DNA of 5,466 bases from an archaeon. GTDB taxonomy: Archaea > Methanobacteriota > Methanobacteria > Methanobacteriales > Methanobacteriaceae. The stretch lies in NCBI GenBank assembly GCA_024409145.1, contig JAKSUF010000116.1:1-5466 (forward strand), read 5' to 3'. The number at the start of each line of letters is the position of its first letter. Position 1 is the first letter of the stretch. The translations under genes were made by a program, and so were the position numbers. Below, in pieces: positions 1 to 5,270 of this stretch. A model generated the notes under the pieces. The model had not been told where the DNA came from and did no database searches. It saw only the letters and a list, made by a program, of their open reading frames with translations.

Positions 1-65
1 TTTTCATTTTAAAAAATTTTCCCTTGTTTTTTAGACTTATAAAATTTTAAAATCATAGATATTTG

Positions 66-81
66 AAAAATGAATCTCATT
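66..81 (-). terminator. Weak hairpin/T-tract at the metX stop codon
   Basis: On the minus strand the arms AATGA (81-77) and TCATT (73-69) enclose a 3-nt loop and run into TTTTTC. The 5' arm begins with the last two bases of the TAA stop codon. The stem is only 5 bp, so on its own it would be unconvincing. It is listed because the other minus-strand genes show the same arrangement more strongly. A further T-tract lies near 12-19. Confidence 0.35.
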
Positions 82-1552
82 AATAATTTGTAATCAAATG
101 ACTAATTTGATCAGTAGTAATGATTCCTTCTAATTTTAAATCATCATCAACAACAGGTAAACTAGAAATATCAAACATTTTCATCTCTTTAGCAATATCT
201 TCTAAAGAATCTGAGGATTTACAGACTTTTACATCTTTTGTCATGACCTCAGTTAAATTATTACAACCAATAGCAATAGATTTAGATAAATCCCATGCAG
301 TAATAATACCAATTAAAACATTTTCATCAGTTACAACAGGTAAATGAGTAACATGATTATCAAACATAATCTTAGCTGCTTCTTTAATTGTAGCATCCTT
401 AGATATAGTTGGAATAACAGAATCCATTAAATCATCTACAATATTCTCAGATAAAAAACTATTAATAATAAAATTCAATTGAGGATATTCTATAAGAAAT
501 GCATCATGCCCCTTATCAGATTTAAGCTCATGATAATTAACCTCTACATGATTAGCTTGAAGAGCAGTTAATATTTCCACCATTTGATCAGATGGATATA
601 ACCAATCAGTGTTAATAGATATAAGTTCTACTTTAGATTGAATATTTTTTAAACCTTCTGCTAAAGAACCATTAATAGATAAATCAAAGTAATCTACTGC
701 TTTAGTAATATAAAGATAAGAATTAGCATCAAAACGCTCAACAAAAGTTTTTCCTTGATGATGTAAGTAACTTTCAACTTGGAAATCTAATGCAAAATCA
801 TAACTAAGCTCATCTCTATCTTGTAATCCACGACCAAATTTACTATACATGGATTCCTCACTGAGATATGTAATATGAGCAAGCATACGAGCTACAGACA
901 AACCAGCATCAGGAGCGTTTACTTTATCATAATATTCTCCATTATTCCAATAAGGATCAGAAACAATAGAACGTCTACCTACTTCATTAAAAGCAATTTG
1001 TTGAGGAGAAGACCTTGCACATGAAGCTAATACAATAACTTTTTTCATCATATCAGGATAAGAAACAGCCCATTGTAAAACTTGCATTCCACCCATAGAT
1101 CCCCCTATAACTGCGAATAACTTTTCAACACCTAAATATTGAATAAGCTTGTATTGTGCATTAACCATATCACTAATAGTGATAATTGGGAAATCTAATC
1201 CATATGCTTTTCCAGTTTTTGGATTTATGGAAGATGGGCCAGTGGAACCACTACAACCACCAAGAACATTAGAACATATAATAAAGTATTTATCAGTATC
1301 TAATGCTTTACCAGGACCTATTAATCCATCCCACCAACCAGGTTTTCTATCCCCAACATGCCAACCTGCAGCATGTGCATCACCTGTAAGTGCATGACAA
1401 ACTAATATTGCATTATTTTTATCAGAATTTAATGTCCCATAGGTCTCATAAGCAATAGAAACATTACTTAAAACTTTACCAGAGGTTAATTTTAAATCAC
1501 CTAAAACATCAAATGTTTTTGTTTCTACATTACCTACTGATTTTTTTACCAT
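80..1552 (-). CDS. metX: Homoserine O-acetyltransferase (MetX) fused to a C-terminal CBS-domain pair
   Basis: This cytoplasmic enzyme transfers an acyl group, normally from acetyl-CoA, to the hydroxyl of L-homoserine, activating it for sulfur incorporation in methionine synthesis. Residues about 1-368 form the alpha/beta-hydrolase core. It shows the nucleophile elbow GGSMGG with Ser152, the acid Asp316 in INTDWLYP, the base His349 in DKGHDAF, and the family signatures CHALTGDAH (52-60) and NVLGGCSGSTGPSS (95-108). Residues about 373-427 and 433-487 are two CBS motifs, each with a PVV...GIIT pattern. CBS pairs generally bind adenosyl ligands, so allosteric control by S-adenosylmethionine or a nucleotide is an inference. 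The stand-alone enzyme is about 360-380 residues, and the extra length is the CBS pair. The start is supported by GGGGAT five bases upstream of ATG. Whether the donor is acetyl- or succinyl-CoA cannot be settled by eye. It is transcribed away from the divergent small membrane gene and ends in a weak stop-codon hairpin. Confidence 0.95.
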   Translation of the reverse strand: MVKKSVGNVETKTFDVLGDLKLTSGKVLSNVSIAYETYGTLNSDKNNAILVCHALTGDAHAAGWHVGDRKPGWWDGLIGPGKALDTDKYFIICSNVLGGCSGSTGPSSINPKTGKAYGLDFPIITISDMVNAQYKLIQYLGVEKLFAVIGGSMGGMQVLQWAVSYPDMMKKVIVLASCARSSPQQIAFNEVGRRSIVSDPYWNNGEYYDKVNAPDAGLSVARMLAHITYLSEESMYSKFGRGLQDRDELSYDFALDFQVESYLHHQGKTFVERFDANSYLYITKAVDYFDLSINGSLAEGLKNIQSKVELISINTDWLYPSDQMVEILTALQANHVEVNYHELKSDKGHDAFLIEYPQLNFIINSFLSENIVDDLMDSVIPTISKDATIKEAAKIMFDNHVTHLPVVTDENVLIGIITAWDLSKSIAIGCNNLTEVMTKDVKVCKSSDSLEDIAKEMKMFDISSLPVVDDDLKLEGIITTDQISHLITNY

Positions 1553-1596
1553 ATTATCCCCTTTTATAGTTCATAAGAATAAAAAAATATAACTTG

Positions 1597-1606
1597 TTTA
1601 TATATT
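1597..1606 (-). promoter_or_regulatory. Candidate TATA box (box A) of metX
   Basis: On the minus strand this reads AATATATAAA, within TTTAATATATAA, about 45-54 bases before the metX ATG. With the usual archaeal distance of about 25 bases from box A to the start site, the leader would be roughly 20-25 nt, enough to carry the GGGGAT ribosome site. The region is AT-rich throughout, so the match is only moderately informative. Confidence 0.4.
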
Positions 1607-1628
1607 AAATCATAGATTATATAATAAT

Positions 1629-1720
1629 ATTAGTTAAAAATAATATTTAAATGTATTTTAAATAGAATTAAAAAAAATTAAATAAAAATTTAAATTAGTT
1701 AAAAATAAAATTTGAATGTA
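1629..1720. repeat. 27-bp direct repeat in the divergent intergenic region
   Basis: Two copies, 1629-1655 and 1694-1720, match at 25 of 27 positions. Both begin ATTAGTTAAAAATAA and end AATGTA, and their starts are 65 bp apart. They lie between the metX promoter and the small membrane gene, and the second copy ends 28 bp before that gene's ATG. They could be protein-binding sites or a small tandem duplication. The low sequence complexity limits confidence in function, but the match is longer than base composition alone would readily give. Confidence 0.55.
1689..1696 (+). promoter_or_regulatory. Candidate TATA box of the small membrane gene
   Basis: TTTAAATT, preceded by a run of A, lies about 53-60 bases before the ATG at 1749. 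This is a suitable distance for an archaeal box A with a leader of about 30 nt. Several other AT-only strings nearby would fit almost as well. Confidence 0.22.
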
Positions 1721-1740
1721 ATAAATAAGATTTTAAAAAT

Positions 1741-1745
1741 GTGAT
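1741..1745 (+). promoter_or_regulatory. Shine-Dalgarno site that fixes the start of the 66-residue gene
   Basis: GTGAT lies three bases before ATG at 1749 and is complementary to the conserved ATCAC near the 3' end of archaeal 16S rRNA. In a stretch with almost no G or C, this match supports the small reading frame being translated from this ATG. Confidence 0.6.
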
Positions 1746-1748
1746 AAT

Positions 1749-1949
1749 ATGATAAATAGAAAAATAGCAGGAATTATTTCATTTATATTACCTGGAATTG
1801 GCCACATTATCCAAGGAAGAATTAAAAAAGGAATTATTATGTTTATAATATTTCTTATAACATTATTACTATTCATAATTCCGGGAATGGGAATTATAAG
1901 ATTAATTTATATGCTTTATTCAGCTTACGATGCATATAAAATTGAATAA
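1749..1949 (+). CDS. Small membrane protein, TM2-domain-like, 66 residues
   Basis: This is a short, strongly hydrophobic protein whose function is not known. After a short basic start (MINRK), residues about 6-21 form one hydrophobic segment containing ILPGIGHIIQG. A basic hinge (RIKKG, 24-28) follows, then a long hydrophobic stretch at about 29-58 with a central IIPGMG, and a polar end YDAYKIE. The order of a PG(I/L)G turn, a G-x-x-KKG hinge and a terminal YDAYK is the pattern of small TM2-like membrane proteins, which are common in archaea and bacteria and mostly uncharacterised. The start is supported by GTGAT just upstream. The gene is alone on its strand, divergent from metX and convergent with the adhesin gene, and no T-tract follows its stop on its own strand. 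Confidence 0.75.
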   Translation: MINRKIAGIISFILPGIGHIIQGRIKKGIIMFIIFLITLLLFIIPGMGIIRLIYMLYSAYDAYKIE

Positions 1950-1950
1950 A

Positions 1951-2021
1951 AAAACAACACAAAAAAAATAAGAAAAAACAAAAACAACACAAAAAAACAA
2001 CACAAAAAAAATAAGAAAAAA
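1951..2021. repeat. A-rich tandem repeat with CAACAC/TAAG cores between convergent genes
   Basis: A 28-bp unit at 1951-1978, AAAACAACAC followed by A8, TAAG and A6, recurs exactly at 1994-2021. A partial copy, AAAACAACAC plus A7, starts at 1981. Read on the minus strand these become successive T6-T8 tracts downstream of the adhesin stop codon, as expected for archaeal U-tract termination. The repeat probably arose by slippage and could act as a stack of back-up terminators. Confidence 0.7.
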
Positions 2022-2047
2022 TAAGTAAATTAAAAAATCTACTTATT
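2004..2047 (-). terminator. Terminator hairpin spanning the stop codon of the first adhesin gene
   Basis: On the minus strand the arm AATAAGTAGATT (2047-2036) pairs with AATTTACTTATT (2031-2020) over a TTTT loop. This gives 12 pairs, one of them G-U. It is followed by TTTTTTCTTA and another T8. The TAG stop codon (2041-2039) and the two codons before it lie inside the 5' arm. The shape is that of an intrinsic terminator, with further T-tracts downstream as back-up. Confidence 0.75.
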
Positions 2048-3307
2048 ATCAGTTACATTTATAATAGTATAACCATTAGTTGCTTTATAATTATCATCAC
2101 CATCAAAATAATATTGAACCATAATATCATTCATATCTTTATCAGTAACATTTAAACGTAAATGTGCAACACCATTCGCATCAGTAACAACATTATAAAA
2201 TTCATCATAGAATAAGGTAAATCTAACTTTCTTAAGAGCTAAAGGATTACCATTAGAATCTTTTAAAGTAACATTAAAATAACTACCATTAGTAACAGTA
2301 CTAGAAGCATTACTAAAACTAGTATCAAATCTATGTGCATTTACATCAATAGAACCATTAGTGTCTAAATATTTCAAATCACCCTTAAAGTTATAAGAAA
2401 CAGTTACAGGTTTATCTTCCTTATTAGTAATATTACCTAATTTAATAGAAGCAACACCATTGTCATCAGTATAAACATCATAAGTATCTCTTAATACTTT
2501 AATTTGAACAGGTGTATAAGATATAGGATTACCATTAGCATCATTTAAAGTAACATTAAAGTAATCACCATTATAAACATCAGTAGATGGATTAGTAAAT
2601 TCACAAGAAGACATAATTACAATATCAGAAGAACAGTTAACATAATCATACCCATCACCTAAATAAGTTTCAGCAAATACATTAAAAGATTTACCAAGTT
2701 GAGCATAAGAAGCATTAAACTTAAATTTAGCAACACCATGTGCATTAGTAGTTAAATAATAATCATTAACAATTTTCTTACCAGAAAACTTAATATGAAC
2801 CGTTTTATTAGACATGACTTTACCATCAAAAGTATTTCTTAAAGTAACCTTATAATCAGTACCATTACAAACAACCCCAGAAGTCATATCAGTAAGCTCA
2901 GTACCTAAATTAACACAAATAGTAGAAGATCCCTTATAATCACAATTGAGATATGAAGTACTATAAGTAACTGTAAAATTCTTAGTCATATCTTCCATAC
3001 CAACATCCATTTTTACTTTAGCAACACCATTCTCATCAGTATGTACAATATACAACCTATGAAGCATGTTTATATCAACTTCTTGATTACAAATCGGATG
3101 GAAAGAAGAACCATTATTAACACCAAAAGTAACAGTGAAATAGTCACCATCATGTATATGGCCATTAGTTGGATTAACAAACATAGGAACTGGATCAGAA
3201 CTTAATTGATGATTATTTACACCAGTATGAGATGTAGCTGAAATAGCCCCCAAACTCAAAAATAACATCAAACTAACAATTAGAATAGATAAAAATTTAG
3301 AATTCAT
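2039..3307 (-). CDS. Secreted adhesin-like protein with four Ig-like (Big_1-type) repeats, paralog A
   Basis: This is probably an extracellular surface or secreted protein of the adhesin-like class that is expanded in gut Methanobacteriales; its ligand is unknown. Residues 1-24 are a signal peptide, with a basic start, a hydrophobic core to about 20 and likely cleavage after AISA. Four Ig-like domains follow at about 42-134, 135-233, 235-325 and 327-421. Each contains a YFNVTL-type strand, and three have a D-x-NGVA turn (91-96, 281-286, 376-381), while domain 2 has NAHGVA (188-193). Fourteen N-x-S/T sequons suggest heavy N-glycosylation. Six cysteines, all in the first half of the protein, could form disulfides. 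There is no C-terminal membrane segment, pseudomurein-binding repeat or other anchor, so the protein may be released or held by a partner. Many relatives are far longer. A perfect GGTGAT five bases before ATG fixes the start. It lies downstream of paralog B on the same strand, 156 bp away, with its own promoter element. Confidence 0.88.
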   Translation of the reverse strand: MNSKFLSILIVSLMLFLSLGAISATSHTGVNNHQLSSDPVPMFVNPTNGHIHDGDYFTVTFGVNNGSSFHPICNQEVDINMLHRLYIVHTDENGVAKVKMDVGMEDMTKNFTVTYSTSYLNCDYKGSSTICVNLGTELTDMTSGVVCNGTDYKVTLRNTFDGKVMSNKTVHIKFSGKKIVNDYYLTTNAHGVAKFKFNASYAQLGKSFNVFAETYLGDGYDYVNCSSDIVIMSSCEFTNPSTDVYNGDYFNVTLNDANGNPISYTPVQIKVLRDTYDVYTDDNGVASIKLGNITNKEDKPVTVSYNFKGDLKYLDTNGSIDVNAHRFDTSFSNASSTVTNGSYFNVTLKDSNGNPLALKKVRFTLFYDEFYNVVTDANGVAHLRLNVTDKDMNDIMVQYYFDGDDNYKATNGYTIINVTDNK

Positions 3308-3312
3308 TTAAT

Positions 3313-3318
3313 ATCACC
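3313..3318 (-). promoter_or_regulatory. Perfect GGTGAT Shine-Dalgarno site of paralog A
   Basis: On the minus strand GGTGAT lies five bases before the ATG at 3307 and fully matches the archaeal anti-Shine-Dalgarno core. Paralog B has only GATGAT at 4771-4766, six bases before its ATG, so the two genes may be translated at different rates. Confidence 0.7.
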
Positions 3319-3342
3319 ATAATATAAAAACTTAAGATAAAC

Positions 3343-3354
3343 AAATAAGTATAA
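3343..3354 (-). promoter_or_regulatory. Candidate promoter element of paralog A
   Basis: On the minus strand TTATACTTATTT lies 36-47 bases before the ATG. The identical 12-mer lies at the same distance before paralog B (4795-4806), within an ungapped region of upstream similarity. The position fits an archaeal box A with a leader of about 15-20 nt. The core TTATACTTA is an imperfect match to the usual TTTAWATA, so the assignment rests mainly on conservation of position. Confidence 0.45.
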
Positions 3355-3466
3355 CTTAAAAATCAATTTAAGAAAAAAATAAGTAAATAAAGAAATTTAC
3401 TTAATAAAATTTAATAACTTAAAAATCAATTTAAGAAAAAAATGAGTAAATAAAGAAATTTACTTA
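3351..3466. repeat. 53-bp tandem duplication of a terminator segment between the adhesin paralogs
   Basis: Copies at 3351-3403 and 3414-3466 match at 52 of 53 positions, with one A/G difference at 3381/3444, and are separated by 10 bp. Copy 2 ends exactly on the stop codon of paralog B (3464-3466) and contains its terminator. Copy 1 repeats the same inverted repeat and T-tract without a gene in front of it, and overlaps the promoter element of paralog A. The near identity suggests a recent event or ongoing homogenisation. Confidence 0.9.
3369..3403 (-). terminator. Second, gene-less copy of the adhesin terminator
   Basis: On the minus strand TAAGTAAAT (3403-3395) pairs perfectly over nine bases with ATTTACTTA (3388-3380) across a 6-nt loop. 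It then runs into T7 and CTTAAA. It lies 63 bp past the terminator of paralog B and just before the promoter element of paralog A, where it could block read-through into paralog A. Confidence 0.6.
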
Positions 3467-3469
3467 TTT
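3432..3469 (-). terminator. Terminator hairpin spanning the stop codon of the second adhesin gene
   Basis: On the minus strand AAATAAGTAAAT (3469-3458) pairs with ATTTACTCATTT (3451-3440) over a 6-nt loop. One A-C mismatch interrupts a 12-position stem, and a T-tract and CTTAAA follow. The TAA stop codon (3466-3464) lies in the 5' arm. The AAGTA core is shared with the terminator of paralog A, as expected for duplicated genes. Confidence 0.7.
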
Positions 3470-4759
3470 AGTAGCTAAATTAATAGAAGTATGACCTGCA
3501 GCTGGTTTATAATTATCATCACCATCAAAGTAATATTGAATTACAAGGTCATCTATAGATTTATCACCAACATCTACACATAAATGTGCAACACCATTCT
3601 CATCAGTAACAACATTATAAACTTTATCATAGAATAATGTAAATTGAACTTTCTTAGAAGCTAAAGGAGTACCATTAACATCTTTTAAAGTAACATTAAA
3701 ATAACTACCATTAGTAACAGTACTAGAAGCATTACTAAAACTAGTATCAATCCTATGTGCATTTACATCTACAGAACTATTAGTAGGAAGGTACTGATCA
3801 TCACCACGGAAGCTATAATAAATAGTTACCGGTTTATCATCTTTATTAGTAACATTACCTAACTTAATGGAAGCAACACCATTATCATCAGTAGTAACAT
3901 CATAATGATTACCAAGTACATTAATATGGACACTTCTATTAGCTAAAACAGTTTTAGTATAATCATCTTTTAAAGTAACATTAAAAGTATCACCGTTATG
4001 CACATCATGAGTTGTATTACCTAAATTAGTACTAGATTTAACTACAAGATAGGAAGTACAGTTACAAGGATAGTAAGGTTCATCTTGATATGGAATGTAT
4101 CTTGTGTAAACTTTATAAGTACTACCTAATTTTTTTTCAAATTCAGGTCTAAGATACAATTTAGCAACACCATTCATATCAGTGTCTCTACACTCCCTTT
4201 GTACCCAATTACCCTCATCATCATATACATCAAAGGTAATACATTTGTTATATATTCCTTTACCATTAGCATCTTTTAAAGTAACATTATAATTATAACC
4301 ATTATTAGAAACAGTTCCTGAAGGCATATAATCAATAAATTGAGTAGTTAATTTAACAGAAATGTTAGATGATCCTTCACAAGATTCAAAGAAATCACCA
4401 TGACTGATATATTTATACTTAACAGTAATATTTTTAGAAGCATCTAAATCTGGAACATTTAATTTAAATTTAGCAACACCATCATCATCAGTAATTGTTG
4501 TATAAGTTTCATTTAAAAGAGAAAATTCAACTTCTTTATTAGGTAAACAATTTCCCAAATAACCTCTTAAAGTAACACTAAAACAGTCCCCATTTTCCAT
4601 AAGTCCACAGGATGGATTTTCAAAATAAGACGGCAGATGTTCAGTAGTAGTTAATGAACCTACACTATGATTATCTGTGCTTGAATCAGCTGCTACAGCA
4701 CCTACTGTTGAAAATATCATCAAACAAATAGTTAAAATTGACAGTAATTTTGAATTCAT
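3464..4759 (-). CDS. Secreted adhesin-like protein with four Ig-like (Big_1-type) repeats, paralog B
   Basis: This is the paralog of the adjacent gene at 2039-3307, with the same architecture: a signal peptide (1-23, AVA cleavage motif, first residues MNSK as in the neighbour) and four Ig-like domains at about 45-137, 138-242, 243-335 and 337-430. D-x-(D/N)GVA turns lie at 91-96 and near 194-199, 291-296 and 386-391. It has fourteen N-glycosylation sequons and nine cysteines, eight of them before residue 235. It too lacks a transmembrane tail or pseudomurein-binding repeat. Similarity to paralog A is modest in domains 1-2 but strong in 3-4, where a 23-residue stretch beginning at Asp338 is identical apart from nothing visible by eye. 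The start carries GATGAT six bases upstream, with GGAG further back. Surface binding is inferred from the family; the ligand and attachment are unknown. Confidence 0.88.
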   Translation of the reverse strand: MNSKLLSILTICLMIFSTVGAVAADSSTDNHSVGSLTTTEHLPSYFENPSCGLMENGDCFSVTLRGYLGNCLPNKEVEFSLLNETYTTITDDDGVAKFKLNVPDLDASKNITVKYKYISHGDFFESCEGSSNISVKLTTQFIDYMPSGTVSNNGYNYNVTLKDANGKGIYNKCITFDVYDDEGNWVQRECRDTDMNGVAKLYLRPEFEKKLGSTYKVYTRYIPYQDEPYYPCNCTSYLVVKSSTNLGNTTHDVHNGDTFNVTLKDDYTKTVLANRSVHINVLGNHYDVTTDDNGVASIKLGNVTNKDDKPVTIYYSFRGDDQYLPTNSSVDVNAHRIDTSFSNASSTVTNGSYFNVTLKDVNGTPLASKKVQFTLFYDKVYNVVTDENGVAHLCVDVGDKSIDDLVIQYYFDGDDNYKPAAGHTSINLATK

Positions 4760-4794
4760 ATAACAATCATCTCCACATAAAATTTAAGAAAAGT

Positions 4795-4806
4795 AAATAA
4801 GTATAA
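4795..4806 (-). promoter_or_regulatory. Candidate promoter element of paralog B
   Basis: TTATACTTATTT on the minus strand lies 36-47 bases before the ATG at 4759. It is identical in sequence and distance to the element before paralog A. It sits next to TATATTATAC, so the true box A may be a few bases further upstream. Confidence 0.45.
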
Positions 4807-4815
4807 TATAAGAAA

Positions 4816-4833
4816 TCTGTAGAATTTTACAGA
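4816..4833. promoter_or_regulatory. 18-bp near-palindrome upstream of paralog B, possible operator
   Basis: TCTGTA and TACAGA flank a GAATTT centre, giving an 18-bp sequence that is palindromic except for one pair. It lies 9 bp upstream of the candidate promoter element, where an archaeal activator or repressor dimer could bind. It is richer in G/C than its surroundings. No trans-acting regulator is visible in the window. Confidence 0.35.
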
Positions 4834-4843
4834 ACCAATATAA

Positions 4844-4867
4844 GAAAAAATAACTTAAAAGTTATTT
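4844..4867 (-). terminator. Orphan hairpin/T-tract upstream of the adhesin pair
   Basis: On the minus strand AAATAACTT (4867-4859) and AAGTTATTT (4856-4848) form a 9-bp inverted repeat with a 2-nt centre. It ends in a T-tract followed by CTTATA, the same T6-C-TTA tail seen after the adhesin genes. No gene ends here. It may insulate the adhesin promoter from upstream transcription or be left over from a lost gene. Confidence 0.45.
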
Positions 4868-4920
4868 ATCCAATATACTATTAAACAACTTAATATTTAA
4901 ATATAACTATTATAAAAGCT

Positions 4921-5037
4921 TTAATTGTATAAACAAGCATTAAAAATAGATTAATTGCATAAACAAGTAATTAAATAAATTAGTTGTATGAACAAGTAAT
5001 TATGCGAGTTAATTGCGTAAGCAAGTAAAAAGTAGAA
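4921..5037. repeat. Four-copy 29-30 bp tandem repeat
   Basis: Units start at 4921, 4951, 4980 and 5009. The shared core, about 17 bp, is TTARTTGYRTRARCAAG, followed in two copies by TAATTA and then a variable stretch of about 8-12 bp. All core differences are transitions. Within each unit TTA-x-TTG and CAA-x-TAA form an imperfect inverted repeat around six bases. The period of 29-30 does not keep a reading frame, so this is not a protein repeat. The array lies about 160-280 bp upstream of paralog B. Iteron-like or regulator-binding sites are possible roles. Confidence 0.8.
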
Positions 5038-5117
5038 TATAATTAAAAAATTTAAAAATAAAAAAACAAGACTGTAAAATCCCATAAATCTGAAAAAACA
5101 AAGAAAATATACCCAAC

Positions 5118-5167
5118 AAAAAAGAAATCCAAATCCCTTTTTTAGACCACCAAATACAAATTTGGAT
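5118..5167. repeat. Nested inverted repeats in an A-rich intergenic tract
   Basis: AAAAAAG and CTTTTTT (5118-5143) face each other across 12 bases. ATCCAAAT (5127-5134) is the inverse of ATTTGGAT (5160-5167), and the latter can alternatively pair with CCAAAT at 5150-5155. The plus strand carries T6 at 5138-5143. The alternatives would allow two exclusive RNA folds, but no transcript is evident from the sequence. It could be a terminator or noise in biased DNA. Confidence 0.3.
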
Positions 5168-5229
5168 AGAAAAAATATGGAAAAATAAAATAAATCTGTA
5201 AACATTTACCGTCTCATTTATTTAAGAAT

Positions 5230-5256
5230 GAAAAAATAGTTTACTATTAAACTATT
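5230..5256 (-). terminator. Second terminator hairpin of the right-edge gene
   Basis: On the minus strand AATAGTTTA (5256-5248) pairs perfectly with TAAACTATT (5243-5235) over a 4-nt loop. It runs into a T-tract followed by C, and a T8 tract precedes it. It lies 44 nt past the stop codon at 5300-5302 and appears to back up the hairpin at that stop codon. Confidence 0.6.
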
Positions 5257-5270
5257 AAAAAAAAGTAAAA

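Noticed and set aside
120..347. Open frame of 75 codons on the plus strand
   Set aside because: It is antisense to the CBS part of metX, has no recognisable domain, and the metX reading is unambiguous.
1149..1397. Open frame of 82 codons on the plus strand
   Set aside because: It is antisense to the most conserved part of metX; it is Pro- and Ala-rich only because of that gene's codons.
2039..4759. One adhesin gene split in two by a frameshift or stop
   Set aside because: Each frame has its own signal peptide, ribosome site, promoter-like element, four domains and terminator, so these are two complete paralogs.
4921..5037. Possible short CRISPR array
   Set aside because: The repeat-to-repeat period is only 29-30 bp with at most about 12 bp of variable sequence, the repeats are degenerate, and no cas gene is present.
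4951..5205. Open frame of 84 codons on the minus strand, mostly Phe, Leu, Ile and Tyr
   Set aside because: Its composition is what an A-rich plus strand gives when read backwards. It runs through the out-of-frame 29-30 bp repeat and has only a poor ribosome site, with no recognisable domain.
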